From Paraburkholderia fungorum (GTDB lineage Bacteria > Pseudomonadota > Gammaproteobacteria > Burkholderiales > Burkholderiaceae), in assembly GCF_902833645.1 (NCBI RefSeq), contig NZ_CADFGE010000014.1, forward strand, positions 62,001 to 126,000: 64,000 nucleotides of DNA, read 5' to 3'. A model generated the notes under the pieces. That model saw only the letters and a program-made list of their open reading frames with translations, had not been told where the DNA came from and made no database searches. Numbering within the stretch: the first letter of the stretch is position 1; every line of letters starts with the position of its first letter. The translations under genes were made by a program, and so were the position numbers. This document shows positions 1 to 7,898 of this stretch, piece by piece.

Positions 1-1823
1 CCGGTGACCGAGCCTTCCGACTTCTTCAGGATGTTCGAAATGCGCTTGTTGGCCGCCGCGAGCGAGGCCGCTTCCGGCAGCGCCGCGAACTCGCGCACCG
101 CATCCAGACGCGCGACGATGTCGTCGAAGCGCGTCGGGTTCAGTGCCAGCACCGCGTCGATTTCGCCCGGCGCGTAGCCGCGTTCGCGCAGCAGACCGCG
201 CAGGCGGTCCATGCTGAATTCGTAAATTGCCTGCGTCGAATCGGCGACACCCGGCACGGCGGCAAATTGCGCGTAAGCGGTGCGCAACAGTTCGATCAGA
301 TCGACCGGCAATTGCTTCTCGACCAGAATCCGCAGCACGCCCAGCGCATGACGGCGCAGCGCGAACGGGTCTTTCTCGCCGGTCGGTTGCAGGCCGATGC
401 CCCAGATGCCGACCAGCGTTTCGAGCTTGTCGGCAAGCGCGACGACGGTGCCGGTTGCCGTGGCGGGCAATGCATCGCCGGAGAAACGCGGCTGATAGTG
501 TTCCGAGCAGGCCAGCGCGACTTCTTCCGGCTCGCCGTCGTGGCGCGCGTAGTACGTGCCCATCGTGCCTTGCAACTCGGGGAACTCGCCCACCATGTCG
601 GTGATCAGGTCGGCCTTCGAGAGGCGCGCGGCGCGCTTTGCCAGTCCGACATCCGCACCGATCAACGAGGCGATTGCACCCGCCAGCGCTTCGACGCGCT
701 CGACGCGTTGCAGCGCCGAACCCAGCTTGTTGTGATAGACGACATTGGCGAGCAGCGGGACGCGCTCGGCGAGCGGCTTCTTCTTGTCCTGCTCGAAGAA
801 GAACTTCGCATCGGCCAGACGCGGACGCACCACGCGTTCGTTACCTTCGACGATATCGCCCGGCGTCTTCGTTTCGATGTTCGACACGATCAGGAAGCGC
901 GAGCGCAGCTTGCCGTTCGCATCCGTCAACGCGAAGTATTTCTGGTTCGTCTGCATGGTCAGGATCAGGCATTCCTGCGGTACTTGCAGGAACTCGTCCT
1001 CGAAACGGCAGGCGTAGACCACCGGCCATTCGACCAGCGAATTCACTTCATCCAGCAGCGATTCGGGCATCACGACCTGGTCGCCGTCGGCTTGCGCGAG
1101 CAGATGCGTGCGGATGGTTTCCTTGCGGTCGGCGAAATTCGCGACCACGCGGCCCTTGTGCAACAGCGTATCGGCGTACGAGTCCGCGTGCTGGATCTGC
1201 ACGAGGCCTTCGGACAGGAAGCGATGGCCGAGCGTGGTGTCGTCGGCGTCGATACCGAGCGCCGTGACCGGCACGACCTGGTCGCCGTGCAGGGTGGTCA
1301 GGCGATGCACCGGACGCACGAACTGCACGTTGGTGCCGTCCGGGCGCTGATACGTCATCACCTTCGGGATCGGCAGCTTGGCGAGCGTTTCGTTGAGCGC
1401 GCTTTGCAGGCCTTCGACGAGCGTGGCGCCCGGCGCGGCGTAGCGCAGGAAGAAGGCTTCGGCCTTGCCGTCCTGCGCGCGTTCCAGGTCGTTCACCGAG
1501 AAGTCGGGGAAGCCGAGCGCGGCCAGTTTCTTGGCGAGCGGCGCGGTGGGCTGGCCGTCTTTATCGAGCGCGACCGAAACCGGCAGCACTTTTTCGCGCA
1601 CGTGTTTTTCCGGCGCGACCGCACGTACGTTCTTGATGGTGACGGCGAGACGGCGCGGCGTGGCGTAACGTTCGAACGACAGTTCGCCTTCGATCAGGTC
1701 GCGCGCCGCGAGGCGCTGCGCAATGCCTTCGGCGAACGCGTCACCGAGGCGCGCGAGCGCTTTCGGCGGCAGTTCTTCGGTCAGCAGCTCGACGAGCAGG
1801 GTAGCTTGATGGGGTTGAGTCAT
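1..1823 (-). CDS. glyS: Glycine--tRNA ligase beta subunit (3' end outside the window)
   Basis: Beta chain of the heterotetrameric (alpha2beta2) glycyl-tRNA synthetase, which charges tRNA-Gly in the cytoplasm. The reverse frame opens with MTQPHQATLLVELLTEELPP, the typical GlyS N-terminus, and stays open for 607 codons to the window edge. The family is about 690-700 residues, so roughly the last 90 residues (part of the C-terminal anticodon-binding region) are missing. HRF, EDEFLQVPQE and the downstream HD-like region fit the family. The start at 1823 lies 15 bp after the glyQ stop, so the two subunits are co-transcribed as glyQ-glyS. A 579-codon open frame on the opposite strand is only a GC-skewed mirror. 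Confidence 0.97.
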   Translation of the reverse strand, partial: MTQPHQATLLVELLTEELPPKALARLGDAFAEGIAQRLAARDLIEGELSFERYATPRRLAVTIKNVRAVAPEKHVREKVLPVSVALDKDGQPTAPLAKKLAALGFPDFSVNDLERAQDGKAEAFFLRYAAPGATLVEGLQSALNETLAKLPIPKVMTYQRPDGTNVQFVRPVHRLTTLHGDQVVPVTALGIDADDTTLGHRFLSEGLVQIQHADSYADTLLHKGRVVANFADRKETIRTHLLAQADGDQVVMPESLLDEVNSLVEWPVVYACRFEDEFLQVPQECLILTMQTNQKYFALTDANGKLRSRFLIVSNIETKTPGDIVEGNERVVRPRLADAKFFFEQDKKKPLAERVPLLANVVYHNKLGSALQRVERVEALAGAIASLIGADVGLAKRAARLSKADLITDMVGEFPELQGTMGTYYARHDGEPEEVALACSEHYQPRFSGDALPATATGTVVALADKLETLVGIWGIGLQPTGEKDPFALRRHALGVLRILVEKQLPVDLIELLRTAYAQFAAVPGVADSTQAIYEFSMDRLRGLLRERGYAPGEIDAVLALNPTRFDDIVARLDAVREFAALPEAASLAAANKRISNILKKSEGSVT

Positions 1824-1838
1824 TTCTTGATGTTCTCG

Positions 1839-2846
1839 TCAGTCCGGATCGATCTTGCGTTCGATTTTCAGCGGAGGTGCCCATGCGGGCTTGGCTGCAT
1901 CCTGTTCGTCGGTCGTGAGGCCTGGCACGCCGTGCACCGGATTGCCGAGCATCGGGAAACCGAGCTTTTCGCGCGATTCGTAGTAAGCCTGCGCGACCAG
2001 ACGTGACAGCGCGCGGATCCGGCCGATATAGGCCGCACGTTCCGTGACGGAGATTGCCCCGCGGGCGTCGAGCAGGTTGAACGTGTGGCCGGCCTTCAGC
2101 ACCAGTTCATAAGCGGGCAGCGCGATCTGCGCTTCGATCATGCGCTTGGCTTCCGCTTCGTAGCTGTTGAAGAACGTGAACAGCAGATCGACGTTCGCGT
2201 GCTCGAAGTTGTAGGTCGACTGTTCGACTTCGTTCTGGTGGTACACGTCGCCGTAAGTCAGGCGACGCAGTTCCGGGCCGTTCGGGCCCTGCTCTTCCCA
2301 TTCGGTCCAGACTAGGTCGTAGACGTTTTCCACCTTCTGCAGGTACATCGCGAGACGTTCCAGGCCGTAGGTGATTTCGCCGAGCACCGGCTTGCAATCC
2401 AGCCCGCCGACCTGCTGGAAGTAGGTGAACTGGGTCACTTCCATGCCGTTCAGCCACACTTCCCAGCCGAGGCCCCAGGCGCCGAGCGTGGGGTTTTCCC
2501 AATCGTCCTCGACGAAGCGCACGTCGTTCTGCTTCAGATCGAAGCCGAGGGCCTCCAACGAGCCGAGGTACAGATCGAGGATGTTTTCCGGCGCCGGCTT
2601 GAGCACCACCTGGTATTGGTAGTAATGCTGCAAGCGGTTCGGGTTCTCGCCGTAGCGGCCATCTTTCGGGCGGCGCGACGGCTGAACATAGGCGGCGCGC
2701 CACGGTTCCGGACCGATTGCGCGCAGGAAGGTATGGACGTGGGACGTGCCCGCGCCGACTTCCATGTCGATCGGCTGGAGCAACGCGCAACCCTGCTTAT
2801 CCCAGTAGGACTGCAGTGTCAGGATGATTTGCTGAAACGTGAGCAT
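1839..2846 (-). CDS. glyQ: Glycine--tRNA ligase alpha subunit
   Basis: Catalytic alpha chain of glycyl-tRNA synthetase (class II); it forms glycyl-adenylate and transfers glycine to tRNA-Gly. The protein has 335 residues. It carries the highly conserved family segments DMEVGAGTSH, AYVQPSRRP, DGRYGENPNRLQHYYQ and NPTLGAWGLGWEVWLNGMEV. The frame is open further upstream, to 2879, but the start at 2846 (MLTFQQIIL) is chosen because it matches the family N-terminus and AAAGG sits at normal spacing in front of it. It is the first gene of a two-gene operon with glyS. A minus-strand TAAAAT box about 90 bp upstream could be its -10 element, but the -35 is poor. Confidence 0.97.
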   Translation of the reverse strand: MLTFQQIILTLQSYWDKQGCALLQPIDMEVGAGTSHVHTFLRAIGPEPWRAAYVQPSRRPKDGRYGENPNRLQHYYQYQVVLKPAPENILDLYLGSLEALGFDLKQNDVRFVEDDWENPTLGAWGLGWEVWLNGMEVTQFTYFQQVGGLDCKPVLGEITYGLERLAMYLQKVENVYDLVWTEWEEQGPNGPELRRLTYGDVYHQNEVEQSTYNFEHANVDLLFTFFNSYEAEAKRMIEAQIALPAYELVLKAGHTFNLLDARGAISVTERAAYIGRIRALSRLVAQAYYESREKLGFPMLGNPVHGVPGLTTDEQDAAKPAWAPPLKIERKIDPD

Positions 2847-2995
2847 GAAGTGCCTTTCGGGCATAGGGCCGCGCCGCAAACGCCGGAGCGCGCGGGCTGA
2901 CCGTGGAGCGAAGTGCTAAACCATAGATTTTAACGGAAAGGGAGGGGGGTGTCCGTTTTGCGGGGTCTGACGGGAACTGAAGTGTTCCCCAAACG

Positions 2996-3018
2996 AAAAA
3001 AGGCCGCTTTCGGCGGCC
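2996..3018 (-). terminator. Intrinsic terminator of the FkbM methyltransferase gene
   Basis: On the minus strand a 6-bp GGCCGC/GCGGCC stem with a five-base loop is followed by six T. It lies 36 bp past the stop of the gene ending at 3054. A second small inverted repeat, GGGAAC/GTTCCC, lies just beyond it at 2972-2989. Confidence 0.85.
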
Positions 3019-3053
3019 GGTTGTGGTTCGTGTTCGTGGGAGGTGTTTCGCGG

Positions 3054-3905
3054 TTAGCCACTCCCACCCACCAACATATGCACTGACGAATCCGTCACCT
3101 CCTCAAACCCCTCGATCTCCATCTCCAGTTCCCGCGGCAGAGCGAGCATATTGCACGACACCACACTGTCGTAAATATTCTCCGCGCGCCCAAAGAAATT
3201 CCCAAGATTGAATAAAGGCGGCAAATGCCACCACATCCGATAGTCCTTCGACCACAGCCACTCGATCAACGCCTGCGAACGATCGCGCTGGTCGTTCTCC
3301 ACGTAAATCACCGGCCGCGAGCGGGCGATGGTTTCCTCCGCCCCTTGCAGCGCGCTTAACTCGAAGCCCTCCACATCGAGCTTCAGCAAGCCGACCGTAT
3401 GCGAGCGCAGCACATCGTCAAGCCGGACGCACGGAACCGGAATCGTGTTTGCCGCAGCCTCGGTCTGCATCGACACGGCGCCAAAGTTGCCCGGCGCGTC
3501 GTAGTCGGGCCGCGAAAAATGCAGTGTGCCCGCACTCGCCCCGCATGCATACGGCCAGGCCAGCACGTTACGCAAACCATTGGCCGCGAGATTCGCACAG
3601 AGGTTCTGAAAGATCACCGGCTGCGGCTCGAATGCAACCAGCACCTGGCGTCGCGCCAGCGCCTCGTGAGCCAGCATGACGGTATGCACGCCGATATTCG
3701 CGCCGACTTCCACAACGATCCCCGGCTGCACCAGTAACTGTCGCAGCACGGCGGACTCCAACTCGCAGCACTCTCCGTATTCGATGAGCGCCCGGCCTAG
3801 ATAGAAGTCGTTGGGATTGGCAAGCATCCAGCCGTGCCGGGTCTGGACGAGTTGCGTATGAGCGGCAAGCGGCAGCGGAGCATAAGAGGATGTGAGCATG
3901 AACAT
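3054..3905 (-). CDS. FkbM family SAM-dependent methyltransferase
   Basis: Predicted class I methyltransferase of the FkbM family, members of which O-methylate sugars or polyketide-like substrates; the substrate here is unknown. The SAM-binding motif I is clear (VVEVGANIGVHTVMLA), followed by an acidic motif II (LVAFEPQP) and the family-typical LLKLDVEGFELSALQGA. About 283 residues are read from the ATG at 3905; an ATG two codons later is equally possible. The frame is open to a TTG at 4007, but that stretch is AT-rich and uses rare ATA/AGA/AGG codons, so it looks like promoter DNA. No clear ribosome binding site is visible at any start. The gene stands alone with its own terminator, next to unrelated housekeeping genes and away from any visible glycan locus. 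Confidence 0.85.
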   Translation of the reverse strand: MFMLTSSYAPLPLAAHTQLVQTRHGWMLANPNDFYLGRALIEYGECCELESAVLRQLLVQPGIVVEVGANIGVHTVMLAHEALARRQVLVAFEPQPVIFQNLCANLAANGLRNVLAWPYACGASAGTLHFSRPDYDAPGNFGAVSMQTEAAANTIPVPCVRLDDVLRSHTVGLLKLDVEGFELSALQGAEETIARSRPVIYVENDQRDRSQALIEWLWSKDYRMWWHLPPLFNLGNFFGRAENIYDSVVSCNMLALPRELEMEIEGFEEVTDSSVHMLVGGSG

Positions 3906-4020
3906 TAAGCGGGTGCAGAAGACCCGCCAATGTACGATCCGTCGCAGCAGTTGTATATAAGACGGGTTCCTAAGGATTCTTATTTTTCTGAAAGAAATCC
4001 CCGCCAAAACTTAAGAATCA

Positions 4021-4055
4021 GACGGCGATCGGTTCAATAAGAACCCACCGCCGTC
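4021..4055 (-). terminator. Stem-loop downstream of the glutamate-synthase-like gene
   Basis: GACGGCG and CGCCGTC form an outer 7-bp stem; after a 3-nt internal loop, GGTTC and GAACC form an inner 5-bp stem around AATAA. It starts 10 bp past the stop at 4065. The T-tract after it on the minus strand is weak, so it may be a terminator or an mRNA-stabilising hairpin. Confidence 0.6.
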
Positions 4056-4064
4056 ACAACCGGC

Positions 4065-5675
4065 CTACGTCGCGGCCAGTTCAATCTTCGGCGCAAACGA
4101 ATCGCTTTGCGCCATAGGCCAATATTTCTCGTACAGCGTGTAGCGATAGTTGCCGTTCAGCAGGTCGTTCGGATCGAGATACTTCAGCAGTTCGGACATC
4201 AACTGCACCTCATGCGACGACACACGCCGCACGATGTGATGCGCGCGCAGCTCCGCCGGATGCTTGAGCCCCGCGGCCTGAATGATTTCCTTCAGCGCAT
4301 GCAACGTGTTGTGATGGAAGTTGAACACGCGATCGGCCTTGTCCGGCACGACCAGCGCACGTTGGCGCACCGGGTCTTGCGTCGCGACGCCCGTCGGGCA
4401 GCGGCCGGTGTGGCAGGTCTGCGCCTGAATACAACCGACCGCGAACATGAAGCCACGCGCCGCGTTGACCCAATCCGCGCCGATCGCCAGCGTCTTCGTG
4501 ATGTCGAACGCGGTGATCATCTTGCCGCTTGCGCCGATGCGGATGCGCTGACGCAAACCAATGCCGACCAGCGTGTTGTGCACCAGCAGCAAGCCTTCCT
4601 GCAACGGCACGCCGACGTGGTCGGTGAACTCCAGCGGCGCCGCACCCGTGCCGCCTTCCGCGCCGTCGACCACGATGAAGTCCGGCAGAATGCCCGTTTC
4701 CAGCATCGCTTTCGCTATGCCGAAGAATTCCCACGGATGCCCGATGCACAGCTTGAAGCCGGTCGGCTTGCCACCGGACAGTGTGCGCAAGCGGTCGACG
4801 AATTCGAGCAGGCCGCGCGGCGATGAGAATTCGGCGTGGGTGGCGGGCGAGATGCAATCGCGGCCCATCGGCACGCCGCGCGTTTCCGCGATCTCGGGTG
4901 TGATCTTGGCGGCCGGCAGCACGCCGCCGTGACCGGGCTTCGCACCTTGCGAGAGCTTCACTTCGATCATCTTCACTTGCGGCTCGGCGGCCTGCTTCGC
5001 GAACTTCTCCGCGCTGAAGGTGCCGTCGTCGTTGCGGCAGCCGAAGTAACTCGAAGCGATTTCCCAGATGATGTCGCCGCCATGCTCGCGGTGGTATTTC
5101 GACATCGAACCTTCGCCCGTGTCGTGCGCGAAGTTGCCTTTCTTCGCGCCGAGGTTCAGCGCCATGATCGCGTTCGCCGACAACGAACCGAAGCTCATCG
5201 CGGAGACGTTGAAGATCGACATCGAATAAGGCTGCGCACGGTCGGGCCCGACGACGATACGGAAGTCGTGGCTGGCGATCGTGGTCGGCGCGAGCGAGTG
5301 GCTGATCCATTCGTGCGCGACGGCTTTGACATCGAGTTCGGTGCCGTACGGGCGGCTATCGACGTCGTTCTTCGCACGCTGATAGACGATGCTGCGTTGC
5401 GCGCGAGAGAACGGTTTCTCGTCGGTGTCGTCCTCGACGAAATACTGGCGGATTTCCGGGCGGATGAATTCGAAGAGAAAGCGGAAGTGGCCCCACAGCG
5501 GATAGTTGCGCAGAATCGCATGGCGTTGCTGCGTCAGATCGAACAAACCCAGCGCGACGAGCGCCACCGGCACGATGATCCAGAACCACGAAATGTGATG
5601 CGCCGCAGCGAGCACCGCACAGGCTGCGAGCAGAATGACTGCGCACCACATTGCCAGATAACGTCGAGAAAGCAT
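4065..5675 (-). CDS. Membrane-anchored FMN-binding glutamate-synthase-family protein
   Basis: A stand-alone protein of 536 residues corresponding to the FMN/synthase domain of the large glutamate synthase subunit. It has no glutaminase domain and no NADPH subunit next to it. Two hydrophobic segments at about residues 8-45 suggest an N-terminal membrane anchor, followed by a TIM-barrel domain with KPGHGGVLP, VDGAEGGTGAAP and RIGASGKM. The Cys-x5-Cys-x4-Cys pattern in CIQAQTCHTGRCPTGVA matches the [3Fe-4S] ligands of glutamate synthase. The family is known from many genomes, but the reaction of these anchored versions is not established as far as I know; an electron-transfer or amination role is inference. 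It follows mnmA on the same strand after a 153-bp gap holding tandem repeats. Confidence 0.88.
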   Translation of the reverse strand: MLSRRYLAMWCAVILLAACAVLAAAHHISWFWIIVPVALVALGLFDLTQQRHAILRNYPLWGHFRFLFEFIRPEIRQYFVEDDTDEKPFSRAQRSIVYQRAKNDVDSRPYGTELDVKAVAHEWISHSLAPTTIASHDFRIVVGPDRAQPYSMSIFNVSAMSFGSLSANAIMALNLGAKKGNFAHDTGEGSMSKYHREHGGDIIWEIASSYFGCRNDDGTFSAEKFAKQAAEPQVKMIEVKLSQGAKPGHGGVLPAAKITPEIAETRGVPMGRDCISPATHAEFSSPRGLLEFVDRLRTLSGGKPTGFKLCIGHPWEFFGIAKAMLETGILPDFIVVDGAEGGTGAAPLEFTDHVGVPLQEGLLLVHNTLVGIGLRQRIRIGASGKMITAFDITKTLAIGADWVNAARGFMFAVGCIQAQTCHTGRCPTGVATQDPVRQRALVVPDKADRVFNFHHNTLHALKEIIQAAGLKHPAELRAHHIVRRVSSHEVQLMSELLKYLDPNDLLNGNYRYTLYEKYWPMAQSDSFAPKIELAAT

Positions 5676-5774
5676 GGGGACTCCAGTGCAGTGGGGATCG
5701 TCGCGGAGGGATCGTCGACGCGCTCGGCGCAGGCGGAATCAGCCGCGAAGGGAAACGAACGACTGCTTGTTATT

Positions 5775-5819
5775 GGGAAGCTGGTGCAAGGGAAGCCGGC
5801 TCAAGGGAAGCTGGCTCAA
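5775..5819. repeat. Three tandem 15-bp repeats
   Basis: The unit GGGAAGCTGGCTCAA occurs three times head to tail with one or two mismatches, starting 10 bp beyond the mnmA stop in the spacer before the next minus-strand gene. The period is a multiple of three, but no gene is apparent here. Confidence 0.9.
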
Positions 5820-5828
5820 ACCCGCAGG

Positions 5829-6974
5829 TCAACGGGCGGTCAGCAACACTGCCTGTTGCGCCTCGCGCACGGTTGGTTGCCCGGTCACAGCGTGTTCGAT
5901 GATGCCGCCGCCGAGACACACGTCGCCATCGTAGAGCACCGCGGATTGCCCCGGTGTGACAGCCCATTGAGCGGCGTCGAAATTCAGTTCGAAGAGGCCT
6001 TCGCCGACACCGGCCGCGCTGAAGGTGCACGGTGCATCCGCTTGCCGATAGCGGGTTTTCGCGCCGCATGCGAAACCTTCAGCCGGCGGTTCACCCGCGA
6101 CCCAGCTCGTATTGCCCGCGCTCAACGTATGACTCAGCAGCCACGGATGGTCATGGCCTTGGACGACATACAGCGTATTCGACGCAATGTCCTTGCCGGC
6201 AACGAACCACGGCTCGCCGCTGCCGTCCTTACTGCCGCCAAGGCCGATGCCCTTGCGTTGCCCGAACGTGTAGAACGCGAGGCCGATGTGTTCGCCGATC
6301 ACTTTGCCGTCGGGGGTTTTCATCGGGCCCGGTTTGGTCGGCAGATAGCGGTTCAGGAAATCGCGGAACGGCCGTTCGCCGATAAAGCAGATGCCGGTCG
6401 AATCCTTCTTCTTCGCATTCGGCAGCGCGATCTGTTCGGCGATCTCGCGCACTTTCGTCTTGGGAATCTCGCCGAGCGGAAACAGCGTCTTCGACAATTG
6501 CGCCTGGTTTAGCCGATGCAGGAAATACGACTGGTCCTTCGTATGATCGAAGGCCTTCAGCAATTCGAAGCGGCCATTGTTCTCTCGCACGCGCGCATAG
6601 TGGCCGGTCGCGATGGTTTCCGCGCCAAGCGACATGGCGTGATCGAGGAAGGCTTTGAATTTGATTTCGGCGTTGCACAGCACGTCGGGATTCGGCGTGC
6701 GTCCGGCCGAATACTCGCGCAGGAATTCGGCGAACACGCGGTCTTTGTATTCGGCGGCGAAGTTGACCGCTTCGACGTCGATGCCGATCAGGTCCGCCAC
6801 CGAGACGACGTCGATCCAGTCCTGCCGGGTCGAACAGTACTCGCTGTCATCGTCGTCTTCCCAGTTTTTCATGAACAGGCCGACCACGTCGTAGCCCTGT
6901 TCCTTCAGCAGCCACGCGGTAACGGACGAATCGACGCCGCCTGACATGCCTACTACGACTTTCTGCTTGCTCAT
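5829..6974 (-). CDS. mnmA: tRNA-specific 2-thiouridylase MnmA
   Basis: ATP-dependent sulfurtransferase that makes 2-thiouridine at wobble position 34 of tRNA-Lys, -Glu and -Gln, with sulfur relayed from IscS through the Tus proteins. The protein has 381 residues, close to the family size. The PP-loop motif SGGVDSS lies at residues 11-17. The catalytic nucleophile Cys100 is in NPDVLC and its partner Cys196 is in STGICFIGE. GHYARV and the C-terminal CLGGGII (beta-barrel) segment fit as well. It lies between a Nudix hydrolase gene, 132 bp upstream, and the glutamate-synthase-like gene downstream, all on the minus strand. The ribosome binding site is weak. Confidence 0.97.
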   Translation of the reverse strand: MSKQKVVVGMSGGVDSSVTAWLLKEQGYDVVGLFMKNWEDDDDSEYCSTRQDWIDVVSVADLIGIDVEAVNFAAEYKDRVFAEFLREYSAGRTPNPDVLCNAEIKFKAFLDHAMSLGAETIATGHYARVRENNGRFELLKAFDHTKDQSYFLHRLNQAQLSKTLFPLGEIPKTKVREIAEQIALPNAKKKDSTGICFIGERPFRDFLNRYLPTKPGPMKTPDGKVIGEHIGLAFYTFGQRKGIGLGGSKDGSGEPWFVAGKDIASNTLYVVQGHDHPWLLSHTLSAGNTSWVAGEPPAEGFACGAKTRYRQADAPCTFSAAGVGEGLFELNFDAAQWAVTPGQSAVLYDGDVCLGGGIIEHAVTGQPTVREAQQAVLLTAR

Positions 6975-7106
6975 AAGGTGCTCACTGGGTACTGCGTGAC
7001 TTCATGGATCGTGGGTTGACCGTGTTACTCGCCCGCCTGCCTGGCCGCTCGTGACGGATCCGGCTTGCTTGACGGGTTAGACCTTGGGACGTCTGTTGCT
7101 GCCTGC

Positions 7107-7592
7107 TTACTCTGCCTGTTTGCGCCCGACCGAATGCGTGTGCACGAAATCAAGCGGGAAACGCCGCCCCGCGAGGTAGTCGTCGAGACATTGCATGACG
7201 AGCGGCGTGCGATGCCGTTCAGGGCAGGCGCGCAATTCGTCGGCGCTCATCCACAGCGTGCGGGCAATGTCGGGATCGAGGGCGCGCTTTGCAACCGCTC
7301 TGCCACTCGTGCCGCAATAGGTGAAGCGCAGATACGTCACGCCCTCACTGCCGGGCCGCTCGAAATGCGTCATATACATGCCGACTAGCGCCTCGGGCGT
7401 GAAAGGATGCGCGGTTTCCTCGAGCGTCTCGCGGATGACCGCTTCCACCAGCGTTTCGCCCGCTTCCAGGTGGCCGGCGGGTTGATTCAGGCGCAGGCCG
7501 TCGGCGGTATGTTCCTCGACGACGAGAAAACGCCCATCACGCTCGACAATCGCCGCAACGGTAACGTGCGGCAGCCAGGTTTCCGGTTTCAT
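7107..7592 (-). CDS. Nudix hydrolase (NudJ-like)
   Basis: Small cytoplasmic pyrophosphohydrolase of 161 residues. The complete Nudix box starts at Gly40 (GHLEAGETLVEA...RETLEETA), with all catalytic glutamates in place. The N-terminal HVTVAAIVERDGRFLVVEE and the spacing to the box resemble NudJ (HMP-PP/thiamine pyrophosphate phosphatase), a gene often found next to mnmA in proteobacteria, as here. Substrate assignment is inference from this context. It is likely co-transcribed with mnmA. Confidence 0.88.
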   Translation of the reverse strand: MKPETWLPHVTVAAIVERDGRFLVVEEHTADGLRLNQPAGHLEAGETLVEAVIRETLEETAHPFTPEALVGMYMTHFERPGSEGVTYLRFTYCGTSGRAVAKRALDPDIARTLWMSADELRACPERHRTPLVMQCLDDYLAGRRFPLDFVHTHSVGRKQAE

Positions 7593-7898
7593 GGGTGCGC
7601 ATTTTACCGTTTATAGGCCTGGGCTGCCGGGAAGCGGGCGACCGGCAGCGGGCGACCGGCAGCGGGCGACCGGCGGCGGGCGACTGGCCACTCACGCGCA
7701 AGCGGCATGAGCAGCATGACCGGTAGCCCACGGCCGGCATCCTGCAAGGCGCCCGTCGGGCCGCGACCCCCGGATTGTCCCCGATTTCTGCACACCCCCA
7801 GGTTTCGGTTAAAGTGACGCCGTTAGCCGTTGCACTTGCAAGCCGGCGTGCCTCGTCGGCAGCTCTGTCGTAAAACAGGAAGTCGAGGAGGAAAAAAG
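7593..7898. other. Intergenic region between the Nudix gene and pntAA
   Basis: This 306-bp divergent spacer must hold promoters for both directions. It contains four 14-bp tandem repeats (listed separately) and a strong GAGGAGGAAAAAAG ribosome binding site for pntAA at its right end. I see no convincing -35/-10 pair and no coding frame. Confidence 0.6.
7634..7689. repeat. Four tandem 14-bp repeats
   Basis: The unit GCGGGCGACCGGCA is repeated four times; the first two copies are identical, the third differs at one base and the fourth at two. It begins 42 bp upstream of the Nudix gene start. Confidence 0.92.

Noticed and set aside
267..2006. 579-codon plus-strand frame
   Set aside because: It is antisense to glyS, whose reverse frame has clear family motifs; long mirror frames are common in GC-rich DNA.
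5775..7689. Short repeat arrays as possible CRISPRs
   Set aside because: Units of 14-15 bp are directly adjacent without spacers, and no cas genes are nearby.
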